DNA from: CAZIWJ01 sp964542855
Lineage (GTDB): Bacteria; Bacteroidota; Bacteroidia; Cytophagales; Cyclobacteriaceae
Direction: 5' to 3'
DNA length: 11,071 nucleotides
Assembly (NCBI GenBank): GCA_964542855.1
Contig: CAZIWJ010000117.1
Span: 1 to 11,071 of the forward strand
Part shown: positions 1 through 7,367 of the stretch, piece by piece
Numbering within the stretch: the first letter of the stretch is position 1
Layout: the number at the start of each line of letters is the position of its first letter
Program-made: the position numbers and the translations under genes
Notes under the pieces: generated by a model
The model's database searches: none
Told to the model about the DNA's origin: nothing
The model's input: only the letters and a program-made list of their open reading frames with translations

Positions 1-299
1 AGGCCCGGATCCCGGCCTCGGGTAATGATCACTGGCTACCTCATCGTTTTCTTATATACTTACACGCTTTTTAAGACACTGTCAGTGGGAGAAATGACAC
101 TGTAATTCCCTAAAAGGACGCTGTTAATGGGAGAAATGACGCTGTAATTCCCTAAAAGGATACTGTTAATGGGGGTAGGGGCAAACCGGTGTGTTGGCCC
201 GGAACTTGTTGCAGGCCGGACAACAGCGCGTTCGTTAATATAGATCCTGTTATCGCTTTTTCCGTAAAATACCCTAAATCCTCTTAACAATAGCTCCTT
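1..299. other. Left-edge region without a convincing gene
   Basis: No reading frame here looks like a conventional protein. The plus frame entering from the left edge ends at a TAA at 103-105 and could be the tail of a membrane protein (a hydrophobic stretch at roughly 25-75), but 34 codons are too few to judge. The only clear structure is the tandem repeat at 75-173. The rest (174-299) is the leader of the small gene at 300. No strong promoter or rho-independent terminator was recognised. Confidence 0.5.
75..173. repeat. 42-bp tandem repeat, about 2.4 copies, built on a 21-bp phase
   Basis: Two units of 42 bp (75-116 and 117-158) are nearly identical, and a third partial unit runs from 159 to about 173. 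Within them the octamer GAYRCTGT starts at 75, 96, 117, 138 and 159, exactly 21 bp apart each time, or about two helical turns. Alternate 21-bp halves share their tails: one continues with tgggagaaat, the other with aattccctaaaag. The variable base is A in both copies of unit 1 and G in both copies of unit 2. The 42-bp period is a multiple of three, so the minus frame stays open and would give a 14-residue repeat, but the lack of an established protein there makes a DNA-level role at least as likely. Confidence 0.85.
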
Positions 300-548
300 A
301 TGCGCAAGAAAGGGAATTATGAGTACCAGAGTAAAGTTATGCAGGCCCAGAAAGTAATGGGCTACGGTATCAACTGGGTTTTTGTAGCGTTTCTCTGCAC
401 CGGGCTGCCTTACCTGAACAAAGGCAACCTGCCATTGAGCTACCTTCTGTTAGGCCTTGTTGCTGCTATAGCCGGTATTGTAATGCTGGTAAAAGGGTTC
501 AGGCTGTACCGGGCCGTGAAGAACCGGTACAATTCGGGTTCTGCTTAA
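300..548 (+). CDS. Small two-helix membrane protein, function unknown
   Basis: This 82-residue protein is not one I recognise. It has a polar, basic N-terminus (residues 1-20), a hydrophobic segment at about 22-39, a short loop containing NKGNLP, and a second hydrophobic segment at about 45-67. It ends in a basic tail (residues 67-77). That is the layout of a helical hairpin in the inner membrane, and the flanking charges suggest both ends face the cytoplasm. The ATG at 300 has no clear ribosome-binding site, as is common in Bacteroidota. Its stop (546-548) lies one base from the stop of the oppositely oriented channel gene, leaving no room for a terminator between them. The membrane-protein character and clean frame favour a real gene. 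Its role and any link to the opposing operon are unknown. Confidence 0.6.
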   Translation: MRKKGNYEYQSKVMQAQKVMGYGINWVFVAFLCTGLPYLNKGNLPLSYLLLGLVAAIAGIVMLVKGFRLYRAVKNRYNSGSA

Positions 549-549
549 T

Positions 550-1248
550 TTACAGTGCGAGTTTTTTTTCCACGAATTGTTTTACCGCCGTACCGTGCGA
601 GCGGTTCAGTACAAACACCGTTGCCTGGAAAGTATACTGCTGTTCTTCCTGGCTATCCATTGAAATAACCGGGCTTTGGGTAAGGGAAGAATGGGGGGCG
701 TTCATAATATGAAGCCTGATTTGCTGTACAATTTCTTCTGGTGTATTGGTAGCAGGATGCTTTAGCTTAAAAGTAAACTTTTCAATCCGGGAAGAAGGGT
801 TAGGTTTTATCATTTTATGAGCAAACAAATGGCTGTATCGTATCCGCTCCAGTTCCCCCGCCTCGTTTTCTATTTCCACCGCCAGGTAACCGAGGCGGTG
901 AATTCTTCCGTTGGTGTCGGGAAGCCGGATGCTGTCGTTCTTACTGAAAAGGTTTTCGGCCTTGAACACCAGGCCGGCAAAGAAATCCCGGATCAGGTAC
1001 CATCCCAACAACAAGATACCCAGGATACTCAGCGCCAGCAGCAATTCCGGGTAAAAGGAAGCCTCACTGAACAAACGATAAAGTAACCAGAACACATAAA
1101 CTACCCAGGCAACGAATTCTACAATAGGGAAAAAGTAATTTAATATGCGTCCGGTATTGCTTTGAGCGGAAAACCTGCGGAGCAGGTACTTGCTGATGCG
1201 AAGCACTCCAAACAACCCCGCAGCAATGAGTAAACCAATCAGGATCAT
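550..1248 (-). CDS. MscS-like small-conductance mechanosensitive channel
   Basis: This 232-residue inner-membrane protein probably opens under membrane tension to let solutes and ions out during osmotic downshock. Hydrophobic helices lie at about 1-17, 37-60 and 66-98. The third runs into RDFFAGLVFKAENLF (about 87-101), matching the end of the MscS pore helix. A beta-domain follows, with the hallmark order of this family: an acidic patch and SIRLPDTNGRIHRLGYLAVEI (given here by its ends, about 106-126). An alpha/beta C-terminal region (about 155-230) matches the MscS cytoplasmic domain. It is shorter than E. coli MscS (286 residues), mostly in the membrane part, and the pore helix is less Gly/Ala-rich, so its gating may differ. 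Its ATG overlaps the stop of the upstream transporter gene as ATGA, implying co-transcription and coupled translation. No SD sequence is needed to explain its start. MscS-like assignment is by eye from motif order. Confidence 0.75.
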   Translation of the reverse strand: MILIGLLIAAGLFGVLRISKYLLRRFSAQSNTGRILNYFFPIVEFVAWVVYVFWLLYRLFSEASFYPELLLALSILGILLLGWYLIRDFFAGLVFKAENLFSKNDSIRLPDTNGRIHRLGYLAVEIENEAGELERIRYSHLFAHKMIKPNPSSRIEKFTFKLKHPATNTPEEIVQQIRLHIMNAPHSSLTQSPVISMDSQEEQQYTFQATVFVLNRSHGTAVKQFVEKKLAL

Positions 1249-4200
1249 AGCAATTCGTTCGTTTTAAAACTGTTCATCAGTTGAAAAATAATGTTTGGAT
1301 TAATGAAGTAAATGCTTTCTACGTTCCGGTGCAGCAAGCCCAAACGAACCAGTCGGTTCAGGGTACGGGCCACACTTTGCTGGTCTTTTTCCATAATCCT
1401 GCACAACCGGTTCAATGAAGACCGGCGGTGAAGCAGAAAGTGATTGATGTAAACGATATCATCCGCATCGAGGTACTGGAGAAAATCAAAATCCGCGGGC
1501 TTAGGGGCAACGAGCTGAATTTCATCGCCGGATATCTTTTTAATGTGGTTAATCCAGGCCCTGAGGGCGATACCAACATTACCCTGGGAGTAGTCGAAGA
1601 AACGGTTAAACAACCGGGCTATTCTCCATGCCCTCAGTTCGTTTTCCGGAACCCCGTTCAGGCGGAAAGTTAATCCGCTCGACTGGTGCCGCCGCATAAT
1701 GATTTCTTTCAGTACGTTGGCGTCGAGTGGTTTGCAGTAAATCACCTTGTGAAAATAGTCGCCGAAGCTTTGCTGGCGGTTAATGAAGTTGAACGACTGT
1801 ACGTTTGCATTGATAATAAAAAAGCATTTTTCGCTGTACACGATAATTAACCGGAAAATCTCATTCAGAACATCAAACCCGTGTTCGCTTCTTTCCCACC
1901 AAAGCTCCAGCTCGTCTATAATTAAAGCACAGGGGTTTTCAATGGCCGACAGGATTTCATCCGGACTTCCTGTTTTGCGGAACGCATGTTTAAACGCCTC
2001 GTAAAAATTACCTGTTTCTATTGTTCCTTCATCGGGTGGGTAAATAAAGAAGATACGCTCGGTAGAATAATTTCCCGAGGCAATTTGCCGGCTCAGTGCA
2101 GTTTTACCCGATTGCGGAATGCCGGTAATCATTAAGGCACCCTGCTGCCCGGCTTTATGGCGTTTGTTGGCTTCGTTACCCATGCGGATTTCTTCGTCCC
2201 GGTTCAGCCAGTAATCGTCGCCAATGTTCGACTTCCCGCTGAACAGGTTTTTATAATAAGCAGGCAGCCAGTGAACCACTTCGGCATCTGGCGACTGATC
2301 GAGTACGTAGTCGATCACTTTTGCCGCATGATTTTCCCGGTTGTCGTCATCTATCCGATCGGTAAATAACAGGGTTTCACTTTTGGTATAAACCAGCTGG
2401 GTAAAGAAATGGTTGATCCCGGCATTGATGCGGTCTTTAAGCGTAATAACCTGGTGAAAAGCCTTTTTACTACTTTGCTCGCGAACACTCTGCTTCAGGT
2501 TGCCCGAAGTACGCAGAATGGCATAGGCATTCAGCGGTTCAAACGCATGCTGTAATTCCTGCTCCATTCCTGCCTCAAACTCACTAAGCAGATCTTCTAC
2601 GTGCTGCTTTTTATTTTCCAGCTCGTTCTGGGTTTCGCTTAGCACGGCCGGGATGCTGTCATGCTGTTCAATGTTATCGAGGTTGAAATTAGTGATGCTG
2701 ATCAGGTCGCGGGTGCTGTACTGAAGTTCGCCTAACGCCTGCTGTATTTCCTCCATTTTTTGGTAAAACGGCCCCAGTAAATTTGTTTCCAGGTTATATT
2801 CTACCACGCGGCGTAAAGCTACGGTAGTTTGTGTTTCCCGGTCGGCGCTGGTTTTCTTTTTCTTGTCCTCTACCGGGGTGTCGAGAATTTCCAGGTTTTC
2901 CGGCAGCTCGTTCCACGCGCGCTGCACATCGTTATGCGTATCCGACATCATTTCTTCCAGGTGGAGTAAATGTTCGGCCAGCGGGCTAAGTTTGAGGCTG
3001 TTGGTTTCGGTTTCCTGGATTTCTGAAGAGGGTTCTTCTTCCCCGTTATTATTTGCTAAAGCCTTTTCAGCCAGCTTTTGCCATTCTTTCCGGGCGTTTT
3101 CGGTTTGCTGGATAGATTTCTCCAGTTCCCGGATAATAAAGCCGTCTACTTCCGACTTCAACTCATTGTGCAGCCGTTGCAGGTTTACTTTAATGCGGTT
3201 TTTAATTAAAACAATGGCCACGTCGAGGTACAGGGTATTGATGAGGGCTTCGGTATTGTGGTGCCAGGAATCGGGAAAATCGAGGTTAGCCGGCAGGCTG
3301 GTTTTCAGAATATTCTGCTTTACCTTTTGCTGCCGCTTAATGATGCGGTTTACCTGGATGCGTTCCATCAGGTTAGAAAGGTACTGGATTTGCTGCCTGC
3401 CCCGGTCTTTGGCGTAGTACTCATGACGCAGGTACTGGTTTTTAATTTTCCGTTCCAGGGCGGTAAAGTCATCGCTCAACTCTTGTTGAATTTGGTTAAT
3501 TACAACCGACTGGTGCTCCGATTGCCTAATTTTTTCGTAACTGTCGTTCACCTGGAGTATAATTTCCCGAAGCTGGTTCTGGTTCTTCTGCTGCCGGTTA
3601 TTCAACCTTTTCAACAGGTTATTCAGCGATTGAATGCCCTGTGCTTCCACGTAATAACGGGCCAGCTCCTGGTAGCGGACACGCAGGGTAACCGGTTTCC
3701 CGGTGATCCGGTTAAGCAGGCGGTAATACCTTTTTAGCCATTTAACAGCAAACGACTCACTCTCTGCATGCTGAAAGGATTCTTCTTCGTAAGTGAGATA
3801 AAACCCATTAGAAAGCTGATCGACCAGCCGGCTTAACTCCTTATGGTGTTGTTCAATGCCGTGCTGAAGGGTATCGCGCATACTTTCAAGTTCCTGGGCC
3901 CGGTACTCCTGGAGTATTCGCCTAATCTGGAACAGGACGTCGTTATGCACTTTGGTAATGGCCCGCCCGGCACGAATACTGTCGGTTGCCTTCACCTGTT
4001 TTTGCAGGGCAGTTATGCTGGATTGCGTGAGTTGCTTAATTTGCAAAAGCAGGGCCAGCTGATCCTGTTCGAGCGATTTAAGGGTTTTACTAAAAAACAG
4101 GGTGTTAATTTCCTGTACTTTCTCGTCGAGCCGTTGGGTAGTTACAGTAATAACGTCGTTCCTGCTGGGAAACAACGGAACCAGCTCAAGCTTTTCCCCG

Positions 4201-6389
4201 GAAAGTTCTTTTTCCTCCTGCACCTGCTTGCGTTCCGACAGCTGGAAGCCATCGAAAAACGAGGAAGCACCTAGCAGCAGGGTACTGCCCAGGGTTTGGG
4301 TAAGGTTATTAACTATTTCTATTTGCTTTTCAGGCTTCTGGTAAAAAGCCGACGACATGCCCAGAATAACCAGGTCGGCCTTTTGCGATTCATGCCTGAT
4401 GATATCCTGCTCGTCTTCTTGTTTTACATTATTGTTAATAACCAGGATGCGGGCAGTAAGCCGGTAGTTTTCCAGCAGTTGTTCAATATTCCGGTACGCT
4501 TTATCGACCAGGATCGGCTGGTTAACAACCGTTAGTAACCGCACCGACGATGAGCGCCAGGAATGATGGGTAGTAATGAACCGGACCAGGGAGAGGGCGT
4601 AGGTGAGGTTATTGTCTTTCCCGTTCCACCAAATGTCGATGGTTTGCTGCCTGCCAAACCCTCTTTCCTTATCGTACGACAGGAACGCCATGTTATAGTT
4701 TTTAGCCCTGAATTGCCGGAGAAGGGAAGCAAAACGTTCCGGATCGTGGGTGTTCCGGCTCCAGCCCATGAGGATGGTGTTGGGTTCTACCCCGGAGAAT
4801 CCGTAAACCGACGTAATTAAATCAATCCCCTCGAAAATATCGCGGGTAAAAAAGCGCTGAGTAAAAACGCTTTGCTCCGGTTCCCCGGCACCGCTTTGCC
4901 CGGCCCTGGAAATAACGCCGGTGTGCTCCGGGCTGGCGATGAGTTCAAAGTTGGAAAGGATACCAAACTGCCCAATCATTACCTTGCCCATATCAACGAG
5001 GTACGGCCGGGCCTGGCCTCCGCTGAACAATATAATGTTCGGTCGCCAGTTCCTACTGTCGGAGCTTCGCCGGCTCAATCGCTGCAGGCCGGCCCGAACC
5101 ACCGACGACCAGAACCCGCCCCAGGTATCGCCCCCCGCAAGGGTTAATTCTTTTCGCTTCAGGAACAGAAATAGTAAACCCAGCACTAAAGTGGCAGCAA
5201 AAAAAGCAATGATGTTCAGCTGAATCATAACCAGGAAGCAGGCCACGGCCCCGGTAATGCTAACCAGCCGGGGTATTTTAAATTCCGGGCGAAAATCGGC
5301 GTTTGCCCAGCTTTCAATGGCACAGCTCAGGTTCAGAAACCCGTAGGTAGTAATAAAGAACATAGATACCACCCCGGCAATTACGTTCAAATCGCCGATA
5401 AGAATACCAGCTTCGGCGATGATAAAACACAGCAAAAGTGCATTCCTGGGTTCGTTAGCCAATCCGGTTCCCCGGGCGAACAACCTGGGCGTAACCTGGT
5501 CTTTTGCGGTAGCCTGTAAAATACGCGGGGCTCCCAGAATACTGCCCAGGGCAGAAGACAGGGTAGCCCCCAGAATACCGGCAATAACCAGTTCGGGCAC
5601 CAGCGATATTTTATACAGGGCATTCGGATCATTTGCCAGTAAGCCGCTATCGACGGTGTAGGTGAAAAAAAACGTAAGCCCGATGTAAGCAAACAGGCCA
5701 ACCAGGATGGCTGCAATAGTACCGGCAGGGAGCGATTTTTTGGGGTCTTTTAAATCGCCCGATAACGATACCCCGGCTTCGAAACCGGTTACCGCGGGAA
5801 AGAAAATACCAAACAGAATCATGAAAGGGGCTGCTTCGCCAACGGGTTGTAGTAGGGGTTTTTCGGGCGTATAGTCGTGCGAACCGAAGAGAATAGAGAG
5901 CAGGGAAAGCACGATGGTAGTTAAAATAACGTACTGCGACCGGATGGCCAGCGAAGTGCTGATAAAGGTAACAGTGGTAACCGTTACCAGGGCAATGGAA
6001 CCGGTTAAGCGGATGGTAAACTTATCAACCGGCAGTTCGAGATAACCCAGGAAACTTTCCGCAAATCCAATGAGGTACAGGCTCACGCTTAACGACAGCC
6101 CCGCGAACAGCGCAAGGCCGAGGGTTCCGCCGATGGGTAACCCCAGGCTGCGGGAAATCATGTAGTAGGTACCCCCGGCCTGTACCTTTTTGTCGGTAGC
6201 AATAGAAGCTATACTTAAACCGGTAGTTGCTGAAATAATGTGGGCAATGATGATGATTGCCAGGGTTTCGAACAGCCCGGCCTGTCCGGCAATTTGGGGC
6301 AGGCGAAGGAACAGGATTACCCCTAATATAGTGAGGATGGAAGGAGTGAAAACCCCGCCGAAGGTGCCGAATTTTTTAGGTTTAGCCAT
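1245..6389 (-). CDS. Cation-chloride cotransporter fused to coiled-coil region, AAA+-type ATPase and winged helix
   Basis: This 1714-residue inner-membrane protein joins four parts. (1) Residues 1-415 form a 12-helix APC-fold SLC12 transporter. TM1 has GVILFLRLPQIAGQAG and TM6 has FFPAVTGFEAG followed by SGDLKDPKKSLPAGT, both close to NKCC. By eye, Y105 aligns with the NKCC1 K+-site tyrosine, and S278/S279 (TLSSAL) with its Na+-site serines, so Na+/K+/Cl- symport is plausible; the substrate is inferred. (2) Residues about 445-745 match the SLC12 cytosolic domain (NWRPNIILFSG). (3) Residues about 750-1340 are helical, coiled-coil-like and unassigned. (4) Residues about 1370-1620 are a P-loop ATPase with Walker A GIPQSGKT (1423-1430), Walker B ALIIDELE (D1492, E1493) and a sensor-1-like Asn near 1527. 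A winged helix follows at about 1636-1705. Usual SLC12 proteins end after part 2. One uninterrupted frame supports a genuine fusion. Nucleotide control of transport is inference. Confidence 0.88.
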   Translation of the reverse strand: MAKPKKFGTFGGVFTPSILTILGVILFLRLPQIAGQAGLFETLAIIIIAHIISATTGLSIASIATDKKVQAGGTYYMISRSLGLPIGGTLGLALFAGLSLSVSLYLIGFAESFLGYLELPVDKFTIRLTGSIALVTVTTVTFISTSLAIRSQYVILTTIVLSLLSILFGSHDYTPEKPLLQPVGEAAPFMILFGIFFPAVTGFEAGVSLSGDLKDPKKSLPAGTIAAILVGLFAYIGLTFFFTYTVDSGLLANDPNALYKISLVPELVIAGILGATLSSALGSILGAPRILQATAKDQVTPRLFARGTGLANEPRNALLLCFIIAEAGILIGDLNVIAGVVSMFFITTYGFLNLSCAIESWANADFRPEFKIPRLVSITGAVACFLVMIQLNIIAFFAATLVLGLLFLFLKRKELTLAGGDTWGGFWSSVVRAGLQRLSRRSSDSRNWRPNIILFSGGQARPYLVDMGKVMIGQFGILSNFELIASPEHTGVISRAGQSGAGEPEQSVFTQRFFTRDIFEGIDLITSVYGFSGVEPNTILMGWSRNTHDPERFASLLRQFRAKNYNMAFLSYDKERGFGRQQTIDIWWNGKDNNLTYALSLVRFITTHHSWRSSSVRLLTVVNQPILVDKAYRNIEQLLENYRLTARILVINNNVKQEDEQDIIRHESQKADLVILGMSSAFYQKPEKQIEIVNNLTQTLGSTLLLGASSFFDGFQLSERKQVQEEKELSGEKLELVPLFPSRNDVITVTTQRLDEKVQEINTLFFSKTLKSLEQDQLALLLQIKQLTQSSITALQKQVKATDSIRAGRAITKVHNDVLFQIRRILQEYRAQELESMRDTLQHGIEQHHKELSRLVDQLSNGFYLTYEEESFQHAESESFAVKWLKRYYRLLNRITGKPVTLRVRYQELARYYVEAQGIQSLNNLLKRLNNRQQKNQNQLREIILQVNDSYEKIRQSEHQSVVINQIQQELSDDFTALERKIKNQYLRHEYYAKDRGRQQIQYLSNLMERIQVNRIIKRQQKVKQNILKTSLPANLDFPDSWHHNTEALINTLYLDVAIVLIKNRIKVNLQRLHNELKSEVDGFIIRELEKSIQQTENARKEWQKLAEKALANNNGEEEPSSEIQETETNSLKLSPLAEHLLHLEEMMSDTHNDVQRAWNELPENLEILDTPVEDKKKKTSADRETQTTVALRRVVEYNLETNLLGPFYQKMEEIQQALGELQYSTRDLISITNFNLDNIEQHDSIPAVLSETQNELENKKQHVEDLLSEFEAGMEQELQHAFEPLNAYAILRTSGNLKQSVREQSSKKAFHQVITLKDRINAGINHFFTQLVYTKSETLLFTDRIDDDNRENHAAKVIDYVLDQSPDAEVVHWLPAYYKNLFSGKSNIGDDYWLNRDEEIRMGNEANKRHKAGQQGALMITGIPQSGKTALSRQIASGNYSTERIFFIYPPDEGTIETGNFYEAFKHAFRKTGSPDEILSAIENPCALIIDELELWWERSEHGFDVLNEIFRLIIVYSEKCFFIINANVQSFNFINRQQSFGDYFHKVIYCKPLDANVLKEIIMRRHQSSGLTFRLNGVPENELRAWRIARLFNRFFDYSQGNVGIALRAWINHIKKISGDEIQLVAPKPADFDFLQYLDADDIVYINHFLLHRRSSLNRLCRIMEKDQQSVARTLNRLVRLGLLHRNVESIYFINPNIIFQLMNSFKTNELL

Positions 6390-6485
6390 AGGTTAATACT
6401 ACGAAAAATGTATGGGAATGAGCATAATTAGTTACCTTGCCGTTTATTTGCAGGATAAAAATAACATTTAAAACCTACCCCCAAC
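6390..6485. promoter_or_regulatory. Divergent promoter region between transporter operon and rimK
   Basis: These 96 bp separate two divergent starts, so both promoters must lie here. The boxes are weak. On the minus strand TACATTTT (6405-6412) differs from TAnnTTTG in one base and sits 16-23 bp before the transporter start. TAATTATG further upstream is another one-mismatch box. On the plus strand the stretch around ccgtttatttg (6440-6450) is only a partial match. No SD sequence precedes either ATG. No operator or riboswitch was recognised. Confidence 0.45.
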
Positions 6486-7367
6486 ATGAACATTGCCGTA
6501 TTATCCCGGAATCCGAATCTTTATTCTACCAAACGACTAGTAGAAGCGGGTGAAGCAAGAGGACACAACATACGTATTATTGATCATTCCAAGTGCGACC
6601 TGTTCATTCAGCGACGCAAACCGGCGGTTTATTACCGGGGGCAGGTGGTAGAAGACCTGGATGCCATTATTCCCCGTATTGGTGCTTCGGTAACCTTTTA
6701 CGGAACGGCCGTGGTACGCCAGTTTGAAATGATGAAGTTGTTTTCTACGGTAGAGTCGGTATCGCTGGTTCGTTCGCGCGATAAACTTCGCAGCCTGCAA
6801 ATCCTTTCCCGCGCCGGCATAGACCTGCCAAAAACCATGTTCACCAATTATTCCCGCCGGGTTGATAACGTAATTGATGAAGTAGGTGGTGCCCCCTGCG
6901 TTATTAAGTTACTGGAAGGCACCCAGGGGCTGGGTGTTGTACTGGCCGAAACCAAAAAAGCGGCCGAATCGGTACTGGAAGCGTTTAACGGGCTGAAAGC
7001 CCGGGTAATTGTACAGGAGTTCGTAAAAGAGGCGAAAGGAACGGATATCCGGGCGTTTGTAATCGGCGACCAGGTGATAGGGGCTATGAAGCGAACGGCC
7101 AGGGAAGGAGAATTCCGGTCTAATTTACACCGGGGCGGGCACGCTGAACTGGTTGAACTTACCGATAAGGAAGAAAATGTTGCCATCCGGGCAGCCAAAG
7201 CCATGGGGTTGGGCGTAGCCGGGGTTGACATGTTGCCCTCAACCCGCGGGCCCCTGGTGCTCGAGGTGAATTCCTCGCCCGGGCTGGAAGGCATTGAGCA
7301 GGCTACCGGTAAAAACATTGCCGGGCATATTTACAAGTACATAGAACGTAATATCGATGCCGACTGA
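6486..7367 (+). CDS. rimK: RimK, ribosomal protein S6 L-glutamate ligase (ATP-grasp)
   Basis: RimK uses ATP to add glutamate residues to the C-terminus of ribosomal protein S6 in the cytoplasm, which alters ribosome behaviour. The 293 residues align without gaps against E. coli RimK (300 residues) as I recall it. They share MNIAVLSRNPNLYSTKRL at the N-terminus, PRIGASVTFYGTAVVRQFEM (62-81), VRSRDKLRS (95-103) and KEAKGTDIRAFVIGD (181-195). Further matches are FRSNLHRGG (210-218) and a C-terminal VAGVDML (244-250). The magnesium ligands D248, E260 and N262 and the ATP-grasp lysine K141 are present in the same positions, so the enzyme should be active. It ends slightly earlier than the E. coli protein. 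The start is fixed by homology; no SD sequence is visible. Its last 11 bp overlap the downstream hydrolase gene, which implies a two-gene operon. Confidence 0.95.
   Translation: MNIAVLSRNPNLYSTKRLVEAGEARGHNIRIIDHSKCDLFIQRRKPAVYYRGQVVEDLDAIIPRIGASVTFYGTAVVRQFEMMKLFSTVESVSLVRSRDKLRSLQILSRAGIDLPKTMFTNYSRRVDNVIDEVGGAPCVIKLLEGTQGLGVVLAETKKAAESVLEAFNGLKARVIVQEFVKEAKGTDIRAFVIGDQVIGAMKRTAREGEFRSNLHRGGHAELVELTDKEENVAIRAAKAMGLGVAGVDMLPSTRGPLVLEVNSSPGLEGIEQATGKNIAGHIYKYIERNIDAD

Noticed and set aside
1..105. Plus-strand frame entering from the left edge, with a hydrophobic stretch and a stop at 103-105
   Set aside because: Might be the tail of an upstream membrane protein, but its end lies inside the tandem repeat and 34 codons without a motif cannot be called.
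60..290. Minus-strand 76-codon frame covering the tandem repeat
   Set aside because: It is open mainly because the repeat period is a multiple of three. It has no recognisable domain, no start signal and no signal peptide. Kept only as an alternative reading of the repeat.
2863..3737. Plus-strand open frames of 159-184 codons inside the transporter-ATPase gene
   Set aside because: Antisense shadows of the coding strand, with unnatural composition (Ser/Cys/Arg-rich or Leu/Val-rich) and no domain.
1245..6389. The long transporter-ATPase gene as two genes joined by an assembly error
   Set aside because: The frame is uninterrupted through the helical linker with consistent coding character, and there is no leftover start or intergenic signal at the junction. 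A long-read check would still settle it.
6848..7318. Minus-strand 156-codon frame inside rimK
   Set aside because: Antisense shadow of a strongly conserved gene; Ser/Thr/Pro-rich with no motif.
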